64,000 nucleotides of DNA, taken from contig CAYVWB010000009.1 in the NCBI GenBank assembly GCA_964455395.1, forward strand, positions 22,970-86,969, in the 5' to 3' direction. Source of the DNA: CAYVWB01 sp964455395 (GTDB lineage Bacteria; Desulfobacterota; Desulfovibrionia; Desulfovibrionales; Desulfovibrionaceae). The stretch's first letter is position 1, and every line of letters begins with the position of its first letter. The position numbers and the translations under genes were made by a program. The notes beneath the pieces are model-generated. The model made no database searches. It was not told the DNA's origin and saw only the letters and a list, made by a program, of their open reading frames with translations. Of the stretch, positions 35,105 to 43,996 are shown in pieces.

Positions 35105-38100
35105 ATGCCACAGACTCCCTATTTCGACGCCGAGCCCCAGTGGTACAAGGACGCCATCATCTATGAACTCCACATCAAAGCATTTTTCGACGCCACAGGC
35201 GACGGCCTCGGCGACTTCAAAGGCCTCTACGAAAAGCTCGATTATCTGAAGGAGCTGGGCGTCACCGCGCTGTGGCTTTTGCCGTTCTATCCCTCCCCCT
35301 TGCGCGACGACGGCTACGACATCGCCGACTACATGGACATCAACCCGGACTACGGCTCCATCCGGGACTTCAAGCGTTTCCTGAAAGCCGCGCACGAACG
35401 CGGGCTGCGCGTCATCACGGAGCTGGTGCTGAACCACACCTCCGATCGCCACGAGTGGTTCCAGAAAGCCCGCCGCGCCAAGCCCGGCTCTGCCGCCCGG
35501 GACTTCTACGTGTGGAGCGACACACCGGACAAATACACCGAAGCGCGCATCATCTTTCAGGATTTCGAGACCTCCAACTGGTCCTGGGACCCTGTGGCCA
35601 AAGCCTACTACTGGCACCGCTTCTATTCCCATCAGCCCGATCTCAACTTCGAAAATTCGCGGGTGAAGAAGGCCCTCTTCAAGGTTATCGACTTCTGGTT
35701 CGCCATGGGTGTGGACGGCATGCGCCTGGACGCCGTGCCCTATCTCTACGAGGAGGAAGGCACCAACTGCGAGAACCTGCCCCGCACGCACGAGTTCCTC
35801 AAGGAACTGCGCGCTTACGTGGATCAGCGCTATGCGGACAAGATGTTTCTTGCGGAAGCCAACCAGTGGCCCGAAGACGCCGTGGCGTATTTCGGCGGGG
35901 GCGATGAATGCCACATGGCTTATCACTTCCCGGTCATGCCGCGCATCTTCATGGCGTTGTGGATGGAGGACCGCTTCCCCATCCTGGACATCATCGAGCA
36001 GACCCCGGCCATACCGGAGAACTGCCAATGGGCCATGTTCCTGCGCAACCACGACGAGCTCACCCTGGAGATGGTCTCCGACGAGGAACGCGACTACATG
36101 TATCGCGTCTACGCCCGAGACCGCCGCGCACGCATCAACCTGGGCATCCGCCGCCGGCTGGCGCCTTTGATGAACAACAACCGCCGCAAGATAGAGCTCA
36201 TCAACTTCATCCTCTTTTCCTTTCCAGGCACGCCCATCGTCTACTACGGGGACGAGATCGGCATGGGCGACAACTACCACCTCGGCGACCGTGACGGCGT
36301 GCGCACCCCCATGCAGTGGAGTCCGGACAGAAACGCCGGCTTCTCCAAGACCAATCCCCAACGACTCTACCTGCCCACGGTCATCGACCCCGAATACCAC
36401 TACGAAGTCGTCAACGTCGAAAACCAGGAGCAGAACCTCTCCTCCTTGCTGTGGTGGATGCGCCGCGTCATCAGCATGCGCAAACGCTACAAGGCCTTCG
36501 GCCGCGGGGGCATCGAATTCGTGGGCTGCGACAACCCCAAGGTCCTTGCTTTCGTACGGGAATACGAGGACGAGCGCGTGCTGGTCATCGCCAACCTCTC
36601 GCGGTTCTCCCAGGTGGCGCGGCTGGATCTCTCGGACCACGCTGGCATGACGCCTGTGGACGTCTTCGGCGGCGCGCGGTTCCCGGACATCACGGAAGAA
36701 GCCTACGTGCTGCCCCTGGGACCCAACGACTATTTCTGGTTCGACCTGGAAGCCGTGACCGAAGGACCCCGCGAAGCGCCCCTGCCCACCATCGCCCTCA
36801 AAGGCGGCGTCAAGGAGTTCATGGGCGAAGCCATGCGGCAGCGGCTTGCCGAGGATGTCATGGTCGCGCACCTCACCCACGTGGGCTGGCCCGGCGCCAG
36901 CTACCGCCGGCTCGTCAAGCTCCAGATCCTCGACATCATGCACGCGCCGGAGCTGCAGGACACCGCCTTCGTCCTCTTCGAACTCGGCTACGCCAGCGGC
37001 GCGCCCAACATGTGCTTCATGCCGCTCTCCCTGGTCCGGGGGGAGGAAGCAGCCCGGCTCAAAGTGGAGCTGCCCCAGACCGTGATCGCCAACATTCGCC
37101 TGGGCAAGGACGAAGAAGCCCTGCTGGTGAACGGATGCCACCGCCGCGCCGTGCGCGACGCGTTGTTGAGCCTCTTCACCCGCAAGCGCCGGCTCAAAGG
37201 CGCTCGGGGCGAGGTGGCGGCCCACGCCACACGCGAACTGGCCGCCAAAGCCCGCGAATACCCCATGGGCGTCACCTCCAGCGTCTTCAGCGGAGAGATG
37301 AACAACGTCGGCTTGCTCTATAGCGACTGCTTCTTCCTCAAACTCTATCAACCCGTGGATGAGGGCGTGAACCCCGAGGTGGAGCTCCTGGAATACTTCA
37401 CCCGAGCCAACGCCTTCGCCAACACGCCGCGCTTCCTGGGCGCGCTCTCCTACGAGGAGTCCCGCTCCAAAGTGACGAGCCTGGGCGTGCTGCAAGCATA
37501 CATCCCGGGACATCAGGAGGGGTACGAGTACGTGAAGGACGCCTTCCGCCGCCATCTGGAGCGCGCGGCGGAAAACGGCGCTGCGCCGGCAAGCCCCGGC
37601 GTGGGCGAGTTCCTGCTGGAGATGGCCCGAGTGCTGGGGCGCCGCACGGGGGAATGCCACAGAGCCCTCGCCGAAGGCCCCGGGTTCGACCCGGAGCCCT
37701 TCACCACGCTCTACCAGCGGTCTGTCTACCAGTCCTTCCGCAACCTGGTGCGCAAGACGCTCATCTCACTGCGCGACGGCAAGGCCTCCATGGAGGAGCC
37801 CACCCGCCGCCTCGCTGCGCAGGTGCTCGCTGCGGAACCGGAACTGCTGGAACGCGTGGGCGCCATCACCCGCATGCGGCTCAAAGTGAAAAAGACGCGC
37901 ATTCACGGCGATTACCACTTGGGCCAGACTCTCTTCACCGGCAAGGATTTCGTGCTCACCGACTTCGAAGGCGAGACCCAACGCTCCGTGGGAGACCGCC
38001 GGCTCAAGCGCTCCCCCTTGCGGGACGTGGCCGGCATGCTGCTTTCCATCTACAACGCCGCCCACGAGTCCTACCGCGAGCACGCCATCTGGGATGAAAC

Positions 38101-38455
38101 GGCTGATGAACTCGACGCCGTTGTGGACCCCTTCAGTGAGACCGTGGGGCGCGCTTTCCTGGACGGCTACCTCGAGATCACCGCCGGCCAAGGCTTCGCC
38201 CCGGAAAATGGGGACGCCGCAGGGGCGCAGAATGGCGGTGAATGGGCCAATGGGGCCGACTCGGATATCGGCGGCGACCCGCCTGCGCTGGCTGCCCTGC
38301 TGCGGTGCTTCGCCATCGAGCGCGCGCTCATCGACCTGGAGCGCTCCCTTACCCACGATGGCGAACGCCTGGAGCCAGCCATGCACGCGCTCAAAGCGCT
38401 CCTGGAGGACCGTGGCGTCTGCGTGACGGCGAGTCCGCCACGCGAAGAGGCCTGA
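35105..38455 (+). CDS. treS: trehalose synthase (maltose alpha-D-glucosyltransferase) fused to maltokinase
   Basis: 1116 aa, the size of the known TreS-Mak fusions. Residues 1-550 are the GH13 TreS: WYKDAIIYELHIKAFFDATGDGLGDFKGL, GVDGMRLDAVPYLYEEEG (nucleophile Asp), MFLAEANQWPEDAV (acid/base Glu) and FLRNHDELT. Residues 650-1100 are a maltokinase with an aminoglycoside-phosphotransferase-like kinase end: KTRIHGDYHLGQTLFTGKDFVLTDFEGE holds the catalytic HGD and the Mg-binding DFE. TreS interconverts maltose and trehalose; Mak makes maltose 1-phosphate, normally the substrate of GlgE. No glgE or glgB is in the window. The 224 bases upstream hold nothing I recognise. Confidence 0.94.
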   Translation: MPQTPYFDAEPQWYKDAIIYELHIKAFFDATGDGLGDFKGLYEKLDYLKELGVTALWLLPFYPSPLRDDGYDIADYMDINPDYGSIRDFKRFLKAAHERGLRVITELVLNHTSDRHEWFQKARRAKPGSAARDFYVWSDTPDKYTEARIIFQDFETSNWSWDPVAKAYYWHRFYSHQPDLNFENSRVKKALFKVIDFWFAMGVDGMRLDAVPYLYEEEGTNCENLPRTHEFLKELRAYVDQRYADKMFLAEANQWPEDAVAYFGGGDECHMAYHFPVMPRIFMALWMEDRFPILDIIEQTPAIPENCQWAMFLRNHDELTLEMVSDEERDYMYRVYARDRRARINLGIRRRLAPLMNNNRRKIELINFILFSFPGTPIVYYGDEIGMGDNYHLGDRDGVRTPMQWSPDRNAGFSKTNPQRLYLPTVIDPEYHYEVVNVENQEQNLSSLLWWMRRVISMRKRYKAFGRGGIEFVGCDNPKVLAFVREYEDERVLVIANLSRFSQVARLDLSDHAGMTPVDVFGGARFPDITEEAYVLPLGPNDYFWFDLEAVTEGPREAPLPTIALKGGVKEFMGEAMRQRLAEDVMVAHLTHVGWPGASYRRLVKLQILDIMHAPELQDTAFVLFELGYASGAPNMCFMPLSLVRGEEAARLKVELPQTVIANIRLGKDEEALLVNGCHRRAVRDALLSLFTRKRRLKGARGEVAAHATRELAAKAREYPMGVTSSVFSGEMNNVGLLYSDCFFLKLYQPVDEGVNPEVELLEYFTRANAFANTPRFLGALSYEESRSKVTSLGVLQAYIPGHQEGYEYVKDAFRRHLERAAENGAAPASPGVGEFLLEMARVLGRRTGECHRALAEGPGFDPEPFTTLYQRSVYQSFRNLVRKTLISLRDGKASMEEPTRRLAAQVLAAEPELLERVGAITRMRLKVKKTRIHGDYHLGQTLFTGKDFVLTDFEGETQRSVGDRRLKRSPLRDVAGMLLSIYNAAHESYREHAIWDETADELDAVVDPFSETVGRAFLDGYLEITAGQGFAPENGDAAGAQNGGEWANGADSDIGGDPPALAALLRCFAIERALIDLERSLTHDGERLEPAMHALKALLEDRGVCVTASPPREEA

Positions 38456-38539
38456 TCGCGGCCCTCGGGCGGAAGCCTCAAGAATATGGGGGGCTGGGTG
38501 GATGGTTATGGGACCGACCCGAAGCCGCCCCTGTGACGT

Positions 38540-39685
38540 TCAGCCACCACGGACGATGGCGAGGATGGAGCGTTCTAAAAACGCCTCCATGCGCTCTAAT
38601 AATCGCAGCGCGACATCCTGTTCGGCCCCGTTGAATGCAGCAGGCTCTGTTGCGCTTGTCTCCGCGGCGCGCATCAAATCATTGCGCCATGTCGATGCAG
38701 AGAAAGATGCATTGCTTATGATTGTATCCACAAGATAAATCACCTCCGCTTCGGTGATCGCCGCATGGTGAATTGCTTCATGCTTCAAGTGCGAGGCGAT
38801 CCAAGGGGCCACGGCCGTAAAACCAGCCGCCTCGACGTAAGTTGCGGACGCAGCCGCATACTGTGGATGCAACCGGCACACGTCATGCAGCAAGGCTGAG
38901 GCCGTGACCGCCTCCACATCCAACGCGAGTCCGGCGTGACGCAGCGCTGTTGCAAGGCGCTCCACCCCAGCCGCCACAGCGCGGCAGTGGGCGACCACCC
39001 CTCTATTGGCGTACCCCTCATCCACGGCGAGTTTCAGCAGCGCTTCGGCTTCGGATGCCGTGGGTATAGCGTTGCGCCGGGCGCGGGCGTCGCCGTCCGC
39101 CAAAGCGCGCGGGGTGTCCATGTCCAGGAGGATGAACGCGTCAGCTGTGGGGACCGCCGTGGTATCGACGTTCTGCAGATAGCCTTGCATGCCGAATGAT
39201 CCGTCATATTTGAGAATATCTGCAAAATGGGCCGCCCCGATGAGTGGCGGATGCCCCGGCTCGTCATGGAAGTGGGGGATGCAGATCGCTCGTGAATCCG
39301 TGGTGTTGCGCCAGACAGTCAGGAGTCGGTCGATGGTCGACGGTCGCACCAAGGGGATGTCCGCCGGCAGCAGGAACGCCGCCTCGACTCGGCTGGGCAA
39401 GGCGGCGAATCCCGCCTGGATCGACGAGAGCATGCCCTCGGAATATTTGGGGTTGTGGATGACGGAAGCGCCCAGCCCCGCCGCCGCGGCCCCGACCTGC
39501 TCTGCAGCGTGTCCCGTGACGACGAGCGGCGTGACGCCGGCTTTTCGGAACAGCTCGACGCATCGTGAGAGCATGGTCCGGCCGGCCACCGACAGGAGCG
39601 GCTTCAGCGCGCCCATGCGGGAGGAAAAACCTGCGGCGATGACGATGGCGCCAAGAGTGGAGTCAACGTCCGCGCGCTGCCTCAT
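38540..39685 (-). CDS. MobA/MocA-like nucleotidyltransferase fused to an HD domain
   Basis: 381 aa. Residues 10-205 are an NTP transferase of the molybdenum-cofactor type: GAIVIAAGFSSRMGALKPLL (nucleotide loop), LLPADIPLVRPSTID and LLDMDTPRALAD. MocA-type enzymes attach CMP to molybdopterin for xanthine-oxidase-type enzymes. Residues 215-350 are an HD-type metal phosphohydrolase: VVAHCRAVAAGVERLA, SALLHDVCRLHP (HD pair), HLKHEAI and YLVDTII. The fusion suggests the partner domain acts on a nucleotide or controls the product (inference). It overlaps XdhC by 4 bases (ATGA). Confidence 0.8.
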   Translation of the reverse strand: MRQRADVDSTLGAIVIAAGFSSRMGALKPLLSVAGRTMLSRCVELFRKAGVTPLVVTGHAAEQVGAAAAGLGASVIHNPKYSEGMLSSIQAGFAALPSRVEAAFLLPADIPLVRPSTIDRLLTVWRNTTDSRAICIPHFHDEPGHPPLIGAAHFADILKYDGSFGMQGYLQNVDTTAVPTADAFILLDMDTPRALADGDARARRNAIPTASEAEALLKLAVDEGYANRGVVAHCRAVAAGVERLATALRHAGLALDVEAVTASALLHDVCRLHPQYAAASATYVEAAGFTAVAPWIASHLKHEAIHHAAITEAEVIYLVDTIISNASFSASTWRNDLMRAAETSATEPAAFNGAEQDVALRLLERMEAFLERSILAIVRGG

Positions 39686-40788
39686 GTATTGTTCTCGTGA
39701 CGGCGTTGGATGAGCTCGGCGACGATGCTCACGCCGATCTCTTCGGGCGTCTGCGCGCCGATGGCGATCCCGATGGGGCTGTGAACCCTCGCCAAATCTA
39801 CGTCAGTGAAGCCATGCTCACGCATTTTGGCGTACGTCGCCTCCCGCTTGGAGCGGCTGCCGATCATGCCGATGTAGCCGGCTTCCGTCGCCAGCGCCTG
39901 CCGCAGCACAAGGCCATCGTGGCTGTGACCGCGGGTGACGATGACGAGATGGCTGCGCGCGTCCATGGGTTCGTCCAGGGACTCGGGGGTGAAGATGTTG
40001 TCGAATGATTCCAGAATGATGACGCGATCCGCCTGTGGAAAACGCGAGCGGCAGGCGAACTCCGGGCGGTCGTCCAGGGCGACCACGCGGAAGCCGGCCA
40101 GCGCAGCCACGGCCGCGGTGGCCTGGGCCACGTGGCCCGCCCCGAACAGGTAGACGGTGGCCGGAGGCGCGTGCGTCTCCACGAGCCAGCGCGCGTCGTT
40201 CTGCGGGTCCTGCGCGAGGCGCCACGCCGGCGATTCGGCCACACCCAGAGCATCCAGCGTGTCCCCGGGAAATGGCGCGCCGTGCTGCGCCGTGTCGTTG
40301 TCTCCTTGGACGAGGGCGCAACGCGTCAATGTCACGGCCTCGGCGTCGCCTTCCACAGGGGAGAGTCGCGTCGCCAGGGTGACAGGGTGGTGGCGACGCA
40401 GCGCCGCGGCGGCGGCGGAGAAGGCCACGTGGGACATGCCGCCCGGGGCGACGACTTCGAGGAGCATTTCCAGGCGGCCGCCGCAAATCATGTCCATGTC
40501 CGTGTCGCCGCGCTGTTCGCCGCCAGCCATGTCGATGACCATCAGTCGCGCCCGGGCGTTCTCGCCTTGGTGGTTCGTCAGCATTTCCAGGCAGATTGCC
40601 TGCGCCATGCCCTCCGCTTGGCCGCCGCCGACGGTGCCAGCCGCGACGCCATCCGGAGTCACCAGCATGCGCGCGCCGGCGGTGCGCGGGGTGGAGCCGT
40701 CCTGGTGGAGGATGGTGGCGAGGGCGGCCGGTTCGCCGCGGTCAAGGCGGCGGGTGATGGACTCGATCAGCAAAGTGTGCTCGGACAT
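39682..40788 (-). CDS. XdhC/CoxF-family molybdoenzyme maturation protein
   Basis: 368 aa from the ATG at 40788 (AAGGGAG about 10 bases upstream). XdhC proteins bind the molybdenum cofactor and help sulfurate and insert it into xanthine-dehydrogenase-family enzymes. The N-terminal signature is LATILHQDGSTPRTAGARMLVTPDG and GTVGGGQAEG; the C-terminal Rossmann part is VYLFGAGHVAQATAAVAALAGFRVVALDDRPEF, then YIGMIGSRSKR and IHSPIG-like RVHSPIGIAIGAQTPEEIGVSI. Paired with the MocA-like/HD gene it forms a cofactor maturation unit. The molybdoenzyme itself is not in the window; AOR at 20517 uses a different, non-nucleotide tungsten cofactor. Confidence 0.88.
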   Translation of the reverse strand: MSEHTLLIESITRRLDRGEPAALATILHQDGSTPRTAGARMLVTPDGVAAGTVGGGQAEGMAQAICLEMLTNHQGENARARLMVIDMAGGEQRGDTDMDMICGGRLEMLLEVVAPGGMSHVAFSAAAAALRRHHPVTLATRLSPVEGDAEAVTLTRCALVQGDNDTAQHGAPFPGDTLDALGVAESPAWRLAQDPQNDARWLVETHAPPATVYLFGAGHVAQATAAVAALAGFRVVALDDRPEFACRSRFPQADRVIILESFDNIFTPESLDEPMDARSHLVIVTRGHSHDGLVLRQALATEAGYIGMIGSRSKREATYAKMREHGFTDVDLARVHSPIGIAIGAQTPEEIGVSIVAELIQRRHENNT

Positions 40789-41071
40789 GATGCGTGGGCT
40801 CCCTTGGGTGGGTGGATGGCGACGCGACGTGCGGGACCGGCGGGAAGCTGTCGAGACGTCCTCTGCACGAGGCGGATGCGCGTCCCTCCGGAGGCCCCAT
40901 GATGCGGGAAATGCGGTCTGTGCGCAATCGTTCGTCGTCCGCGTCGGATCCCGGCAGAGCGGACGCCCAGGGTTGGCCGTGCGATCCGTCTTCAACGAAC
41001 ATGGGCCGCCGCGCGGTGGCGAGTCGCGCTGCGGCCCATGGGCGTCGCATGGTGGGGGATCGCCGGAGGCG

Positions 41072-41767
41072 TCACGCCTTGGCGCGGCCTTCCTTGGCTT
41101 CGGTCTCAGGGAGGCGGCAATGGCCTTCCACTTCCTCCCAGCCTGTGCACATGGCCTTGATGTGGCAGAACACCGTGTGGCCTGTGGTGGTCATGTAGAC
41201 GTGGACGATGAGGAAGATGAGAAACGCGAAGGCCCCGATGGTGTGCAAGGCCGCCACGAATCCCAGGGAAGGGTTGAGCTCGTTGTAATAGTAATAGACG
41301 AAGCCAGTGGCCATCTGGAAGGGGATGAGCACTGTGACCACCCCCAGATACGTGAGGCGTTGCAAGGGGTTGTGCTTGGCGCGCTCGCTCTTGGGCACGG
41401 GATGCTTCTCGCCGCGGAAGATGCCGACCATGTAGTAGTGGGCCACGTCCCAGAGTTTGCGGTAGGTGGGCGCGTACTGACGCCATTCTCCGGTCACGGC
41501 GAGGTAGAAGAGGTCGAAGATGAAGAGCACCAGCCACGCCCATGCGCAGAAGTTGTGCGTGTGGAAGGCGTTCTCGTAGCCCAGCAGGCTGTAGCTGCCG
41601 TGGACCTCGAAGCCGGTGACCAGCAGCGTGAGCACCAGCGCGGCCTGCAGCCAGTGGTTGATGCGTTCGAACCGCGAGTAGAGGAAGATGCGCCGCGGAT
41701 CGCCCTGCAGTTCAGCCTGGGTGGCGCCTTTTGCCGAGGAGTCGGGGAGGTGTGAGGCGTTGCTCAT
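41072..41767 (-). CDS. membrane cytochrome b (b561/hydrogenase-type) subunit
   Basis: 231 aa with four membrane spans (LQAALVLTLLVTGFEV at 39-54, FCAWAWLVLFIFDLFYLAV at 72-90, YLGVVTVLIPFQMATGFVYYY, FVAALHTIGAFAFLIFLIVHVYM). Histidines placed in the helices (H38, H71, H186, H200 approximately) can ligate two hemes b, as in the formate-dehydrogenase/hydrogenase cytochrome b family. Its ATG follows directly after the TAA of the octaheme cytochrome gene (TAAATG), so the two are one operon and it likely passes quinol electrons to that cytochrome. Confidence 0.85.
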   Translation of the reverse strand: MSNASHLPDSSAKGATQAELQGDPRRIFLYSRFERINHWLQAALVLTLLVTGFEVHGSYSLLGYENAFHTHNFCAWAWLVLFIFDLFYLAVTGEWRQYAPTYRKLWDVAHYYMVGIFRGEKHPVPKSERAKHNPLQRLTYLGVVTVLIPFQMATGFVYYYYNELNPSLGFVAALHTIGAFAFLIFLIVHVYMTTTGHTVFCHIKAMCTGWEEVEGHCRLPETEAKEGRAKA

Positions 41768-43525
41768 TTAATTGCTCCTTTGTTTGCGGCAGCTCCACCA
41801 GCGCAACAGCCCGTGGCCCAGCACGGCGAGGAGGGCGATGAGGGCGCCGGTGTAGCCAAGGAAGTCGATCATGGCGAAGCTGTCCCGGCCGGGGAGGTAG
41901 AAGCCGGCCAAGTTGGCAAGCCGACCATCCCGACTGTGGCAGCTCTCGCACGCCAGGCTCTTTTCCTTGGGCGCGACCATGTGCGTGGTCGGGTAGTAGT
42001 AGACCGTCTGCACGAAGTCGTATTCACCGCTGAAATCCCGACCCGCAGCCTGTTGACCGGAAGCGATGGCCTTGGTCCAGTCGTAGCTCTTCCAGTACGC
42101 GCTCTCGTCCTTGCCGAAGAGGTGCGGGACCACCATGCGGTTCAGCTCGCTGTCGTAAGGTTGTTTGCCGCGGTGCGCCTTGAAGGGATAGATGCGCGAG
42201 TCCGCGTCGTCATATTCGCCCACAGGCCAGTTCAACGCCACTTCCTGCGTGGCGTCGATCTCGTCATCCAAGGTGAGATAGAACATGGAGCCGTTGAAGA
42301 AGTGGTATTCCGGGACGATGTTCATCTCCCAGCGGAACTCGCCTTTCTTGGTCACATAGACGTTTCTGTCGAGAGGGCCCTCCTCTTCATAGGGCTTGCC
42401 GTTGCGCATCCTGCCGGCTTTGGACCAGTCCCACCACGTCTTGGTGGGCTTGGCGCGCGCCATGGTGGGGATGTGGCAGCTCTGACAGGCCACCTTGTCG
42501 GTGTGATCGTTGGCTTTCACGCCTGGTTTGTGAGGCTTGGCGGTGTGGCAGGATTCGCAGGTGATGCGGCTGATCTGGTCATTGTCGATGAGGGAGCCGC
42601 GGTCCGTGGCGGCGGGATTCTTGTAGCACCGGCCGGCGATCTTGTGCGCTTCGGTGGTGTGACAACGCACGCAGCTGAAGTCGGGGCCTTCCGTCGCCAT
42701 GTGGACGTCCAGCTCGCGGGAGGGATGGAGCAGGGAGGTGTCCAGATCGCCGTGCTTGACGCCGTCGCCCCCGCCGCCTTTGAAGTGGCAGTCGCCGCAG
42801 TTCTGGCGGCCGGGCCGCTGCACGGACTGCGCGACCTTGTTCCAGTCCGGAGGATAGTAGGTCTTGCCGTTGCCCTTGAAGACTTTGGCTTCGTCCACAG
42901 GGTAGCCGGCGCCGGAGGGGAATTTCTTGTAAGTCCCCGTGGAGTCGTGACAGACGAGGCAGTCCACCCGGGTGGGATCGTTGAAGTCGAAGGAAGCGTC
43001 CTTGAAACCGTAGCCCACGTGGCAGGAGGTGCACCTTGGCTCGTTGGAGGGTACGGCCACGCAGAAATTGTTCAGCGTTGCGCCGTATTTGCCCATTTGA
43101 CCGCTCTCGTCATGGGGGCATTTCCATGTCCAGTGGATGGTCTGATGCACCTGGAGCGCGGCCTCGTTATGGCAGGAGAGACACGCCGCGGTGACCTCCG
43201 GGCCGGAGGTGAACTCCTTTTGAAGCGCCTCGTGCTGGGAATGGTCTGCGGTGATCCAGCGTTTGGGCTCCATGGAAAGCTGCCGCGCCTGTTCGGCGCC
43301 GTGGGCGTCCGGCGTGGGTTGCGTGGGGTGCGGCGGCTGGCTGGCCATGAGCAGCGGGGCCGCCATGATTACCGCCAGCAACACAGCGAGGCCCGCGAAC
43401 ACTCCCAAGGCTGGGCGGGCGAGCGCTCCCGCTTCGGGAGACACGGGGGATGAGAGTGTGGAGGACACGCGCTCCGGGGGCGACCCGGATGCAACCGCGG
43501 GCTTGGGCTGAGATGGGTGCGCCAT
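41768..43525 (-). CDS. octaheme c-type cytochrome, tetrathionate-reductase (OTR) type
   Basis: 585 aa from the ATG at 43525 (GGGAG 6 bases upstream). There are eight CxxCH heme sites (CLSCH, CTSCH, CLVCH, CGDCH, CVRCH, CESCH, CQSCH, CESCH). An N-terminal membrane segment (LGVFAGLAVLLAVIMAAPLLM, about 48-68) and a C-terminal one (FAMIDFLGYTGALIALLAVLGHGLL) would tether it to the inner membrane, facing the periplasm. The heme spacing and blocks such as HWTWKCPHDESG and WWDWSKAG fit the OTR family. The Shewanella enzyme reduces tetrathionate, nitrite and hydroxylamine in vitro; the physiological substrate is uncertain. Co-transcribed with the cytochrome b. The promoter has a CsoR/CstR-like palindrome. 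Confidence 0.87.
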   Translation of the reverse strand: MAHPSQPKPAVASGSPPERVSSTLSSPVSPEAGALARPALGVFAGLAVLLAVIMAAPLLMASQPPHPTQPTPDAHGAEQARQLSMEPKRWITADHSQHEALQKEFTSGPEVTAACLSCHNEAALQVHQTIHWTWKCPHDESGQMGKYGATLNNFCVAVPSNEPRCTSCHVGYGFKDASFDFNDPTRVDCLVCHDSTGTYKKFPSGAGYPVDEAKVFKGNGKTYYPPDWNKVAQSVQRPGRQNCGDCHFKGGGGDGVKHGDLDTSLLHPSRELDVHMATEGPDFSCVRCHTTEAHKIAGRCYKNPAATDRGSLIDNDQISRITCESCHTAKPHKPGVKANDHTDKVACQSCHIPTMARAKPTKTWWDWSKAGRMRNGKPYEEEGPLDRNVYVTKKGEFRWEMNIVPEYHFFNGSMFYLTLDDEIDATQEVALNWPVGEYDDADSRIYPFKAHRGKQPYDSELNRMVVPHLFGKDESAYWKSYDWTKAIASGQQAAGRDFSGEYDFVQTVYYYPTTHMVAPKEKSLACESCHSRDGRLANLAGFYLPGRDSFAMIDFLGYTGALIALLAVLGHGLLRWWSCRKQRSN

Positions 43526-43763
43526 GGCGTTCTCCCTGGAAGCCCCGTGCACGGGGGGTATGGGGCGGCGGAGGCCGCCTGTGTGACGTGCTGGTCAAGG
43601 GTTGTTGCATTGTCTTGAAATCATGGCGGTTCATTTCGTGGTGACCGCGCGGTGGCGGCCGCCTGGGAAAAGGCGTCATACTCACGCGCAGCAGCCTTAA
43701 ACGAATGGAGCCTAGTGACAGGACTCCAGGAATGCGCGCTGTAGCCATCCTTCTTAAGAAAGA

Positions 43764-43792
43764 TAAATACCCATAGGGGGTATGGGTGTCAA
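43764..43792 (-). promoter_or_regulatory. promoter with embedded CsoR/CstR-like palindromic operator
   Basis: Minus strand TTGACA (43792-43787), a 17-base spacer and TATTTA. The spacer contains the palindrome ATACCC-N5-GGGTAT (43767-43783), also extendable as ACCCATA-N5-TATGGGT. ATACCC/GGGTAT half-sites with a G/C-rich centre resemble operators of the CsoR family, in particular the persulfide sensor CstR (known from other bacteria). Its place between -35 and -10 is the classic position for repression. It is about 240 bases upstream of the octaheme gene. Confidence 0.5.
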
Positions 43793-43933
43793 TGGTGGTT
43801 TTTGCTCTGGCCGGTTTTTTTCCCGAAATATCCCTGCTTCCGGCGTCAGGGTGACCATGAAATACCCGCTACGAATGTATCAGATACTTCTCGGTTGGGG
43901 AATAGGGGAGGCCGTGCGGCGAGCACTCGCGTC

Positions 43934-43962
43934 AAAAAAAAGCCCCTGGTCTCGCCAGGGGC
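43934..43962 (-). terminator. intrinsic terminator of the glk-to-CoADR operon
   Basis: Minus-strand perfect 8-bp stem GCCCCTGG / CCAGGGGC with loop CGAGA, followed at once by eight T residues. It lies 35 bases past the stop at 43997. Confidence 0.92.
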
Positions 43963-43996
43963 CGTTTGTGGGGGGGAAGGACGTGGAGGGGCGCCG

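Larger units (their letters stand above)
43526..43996. other. intergenic region: promoter of the octaheme operon and terminator of the CoADR-like gene
   Basis: 471 bases. It contains the candidate promoter/operator at 43764-43792 and the terminator at 43934-43962, both listed. The 240-base leader between the promoter and the octaheme gene shows no recognisable element. Confidence 0.55.
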
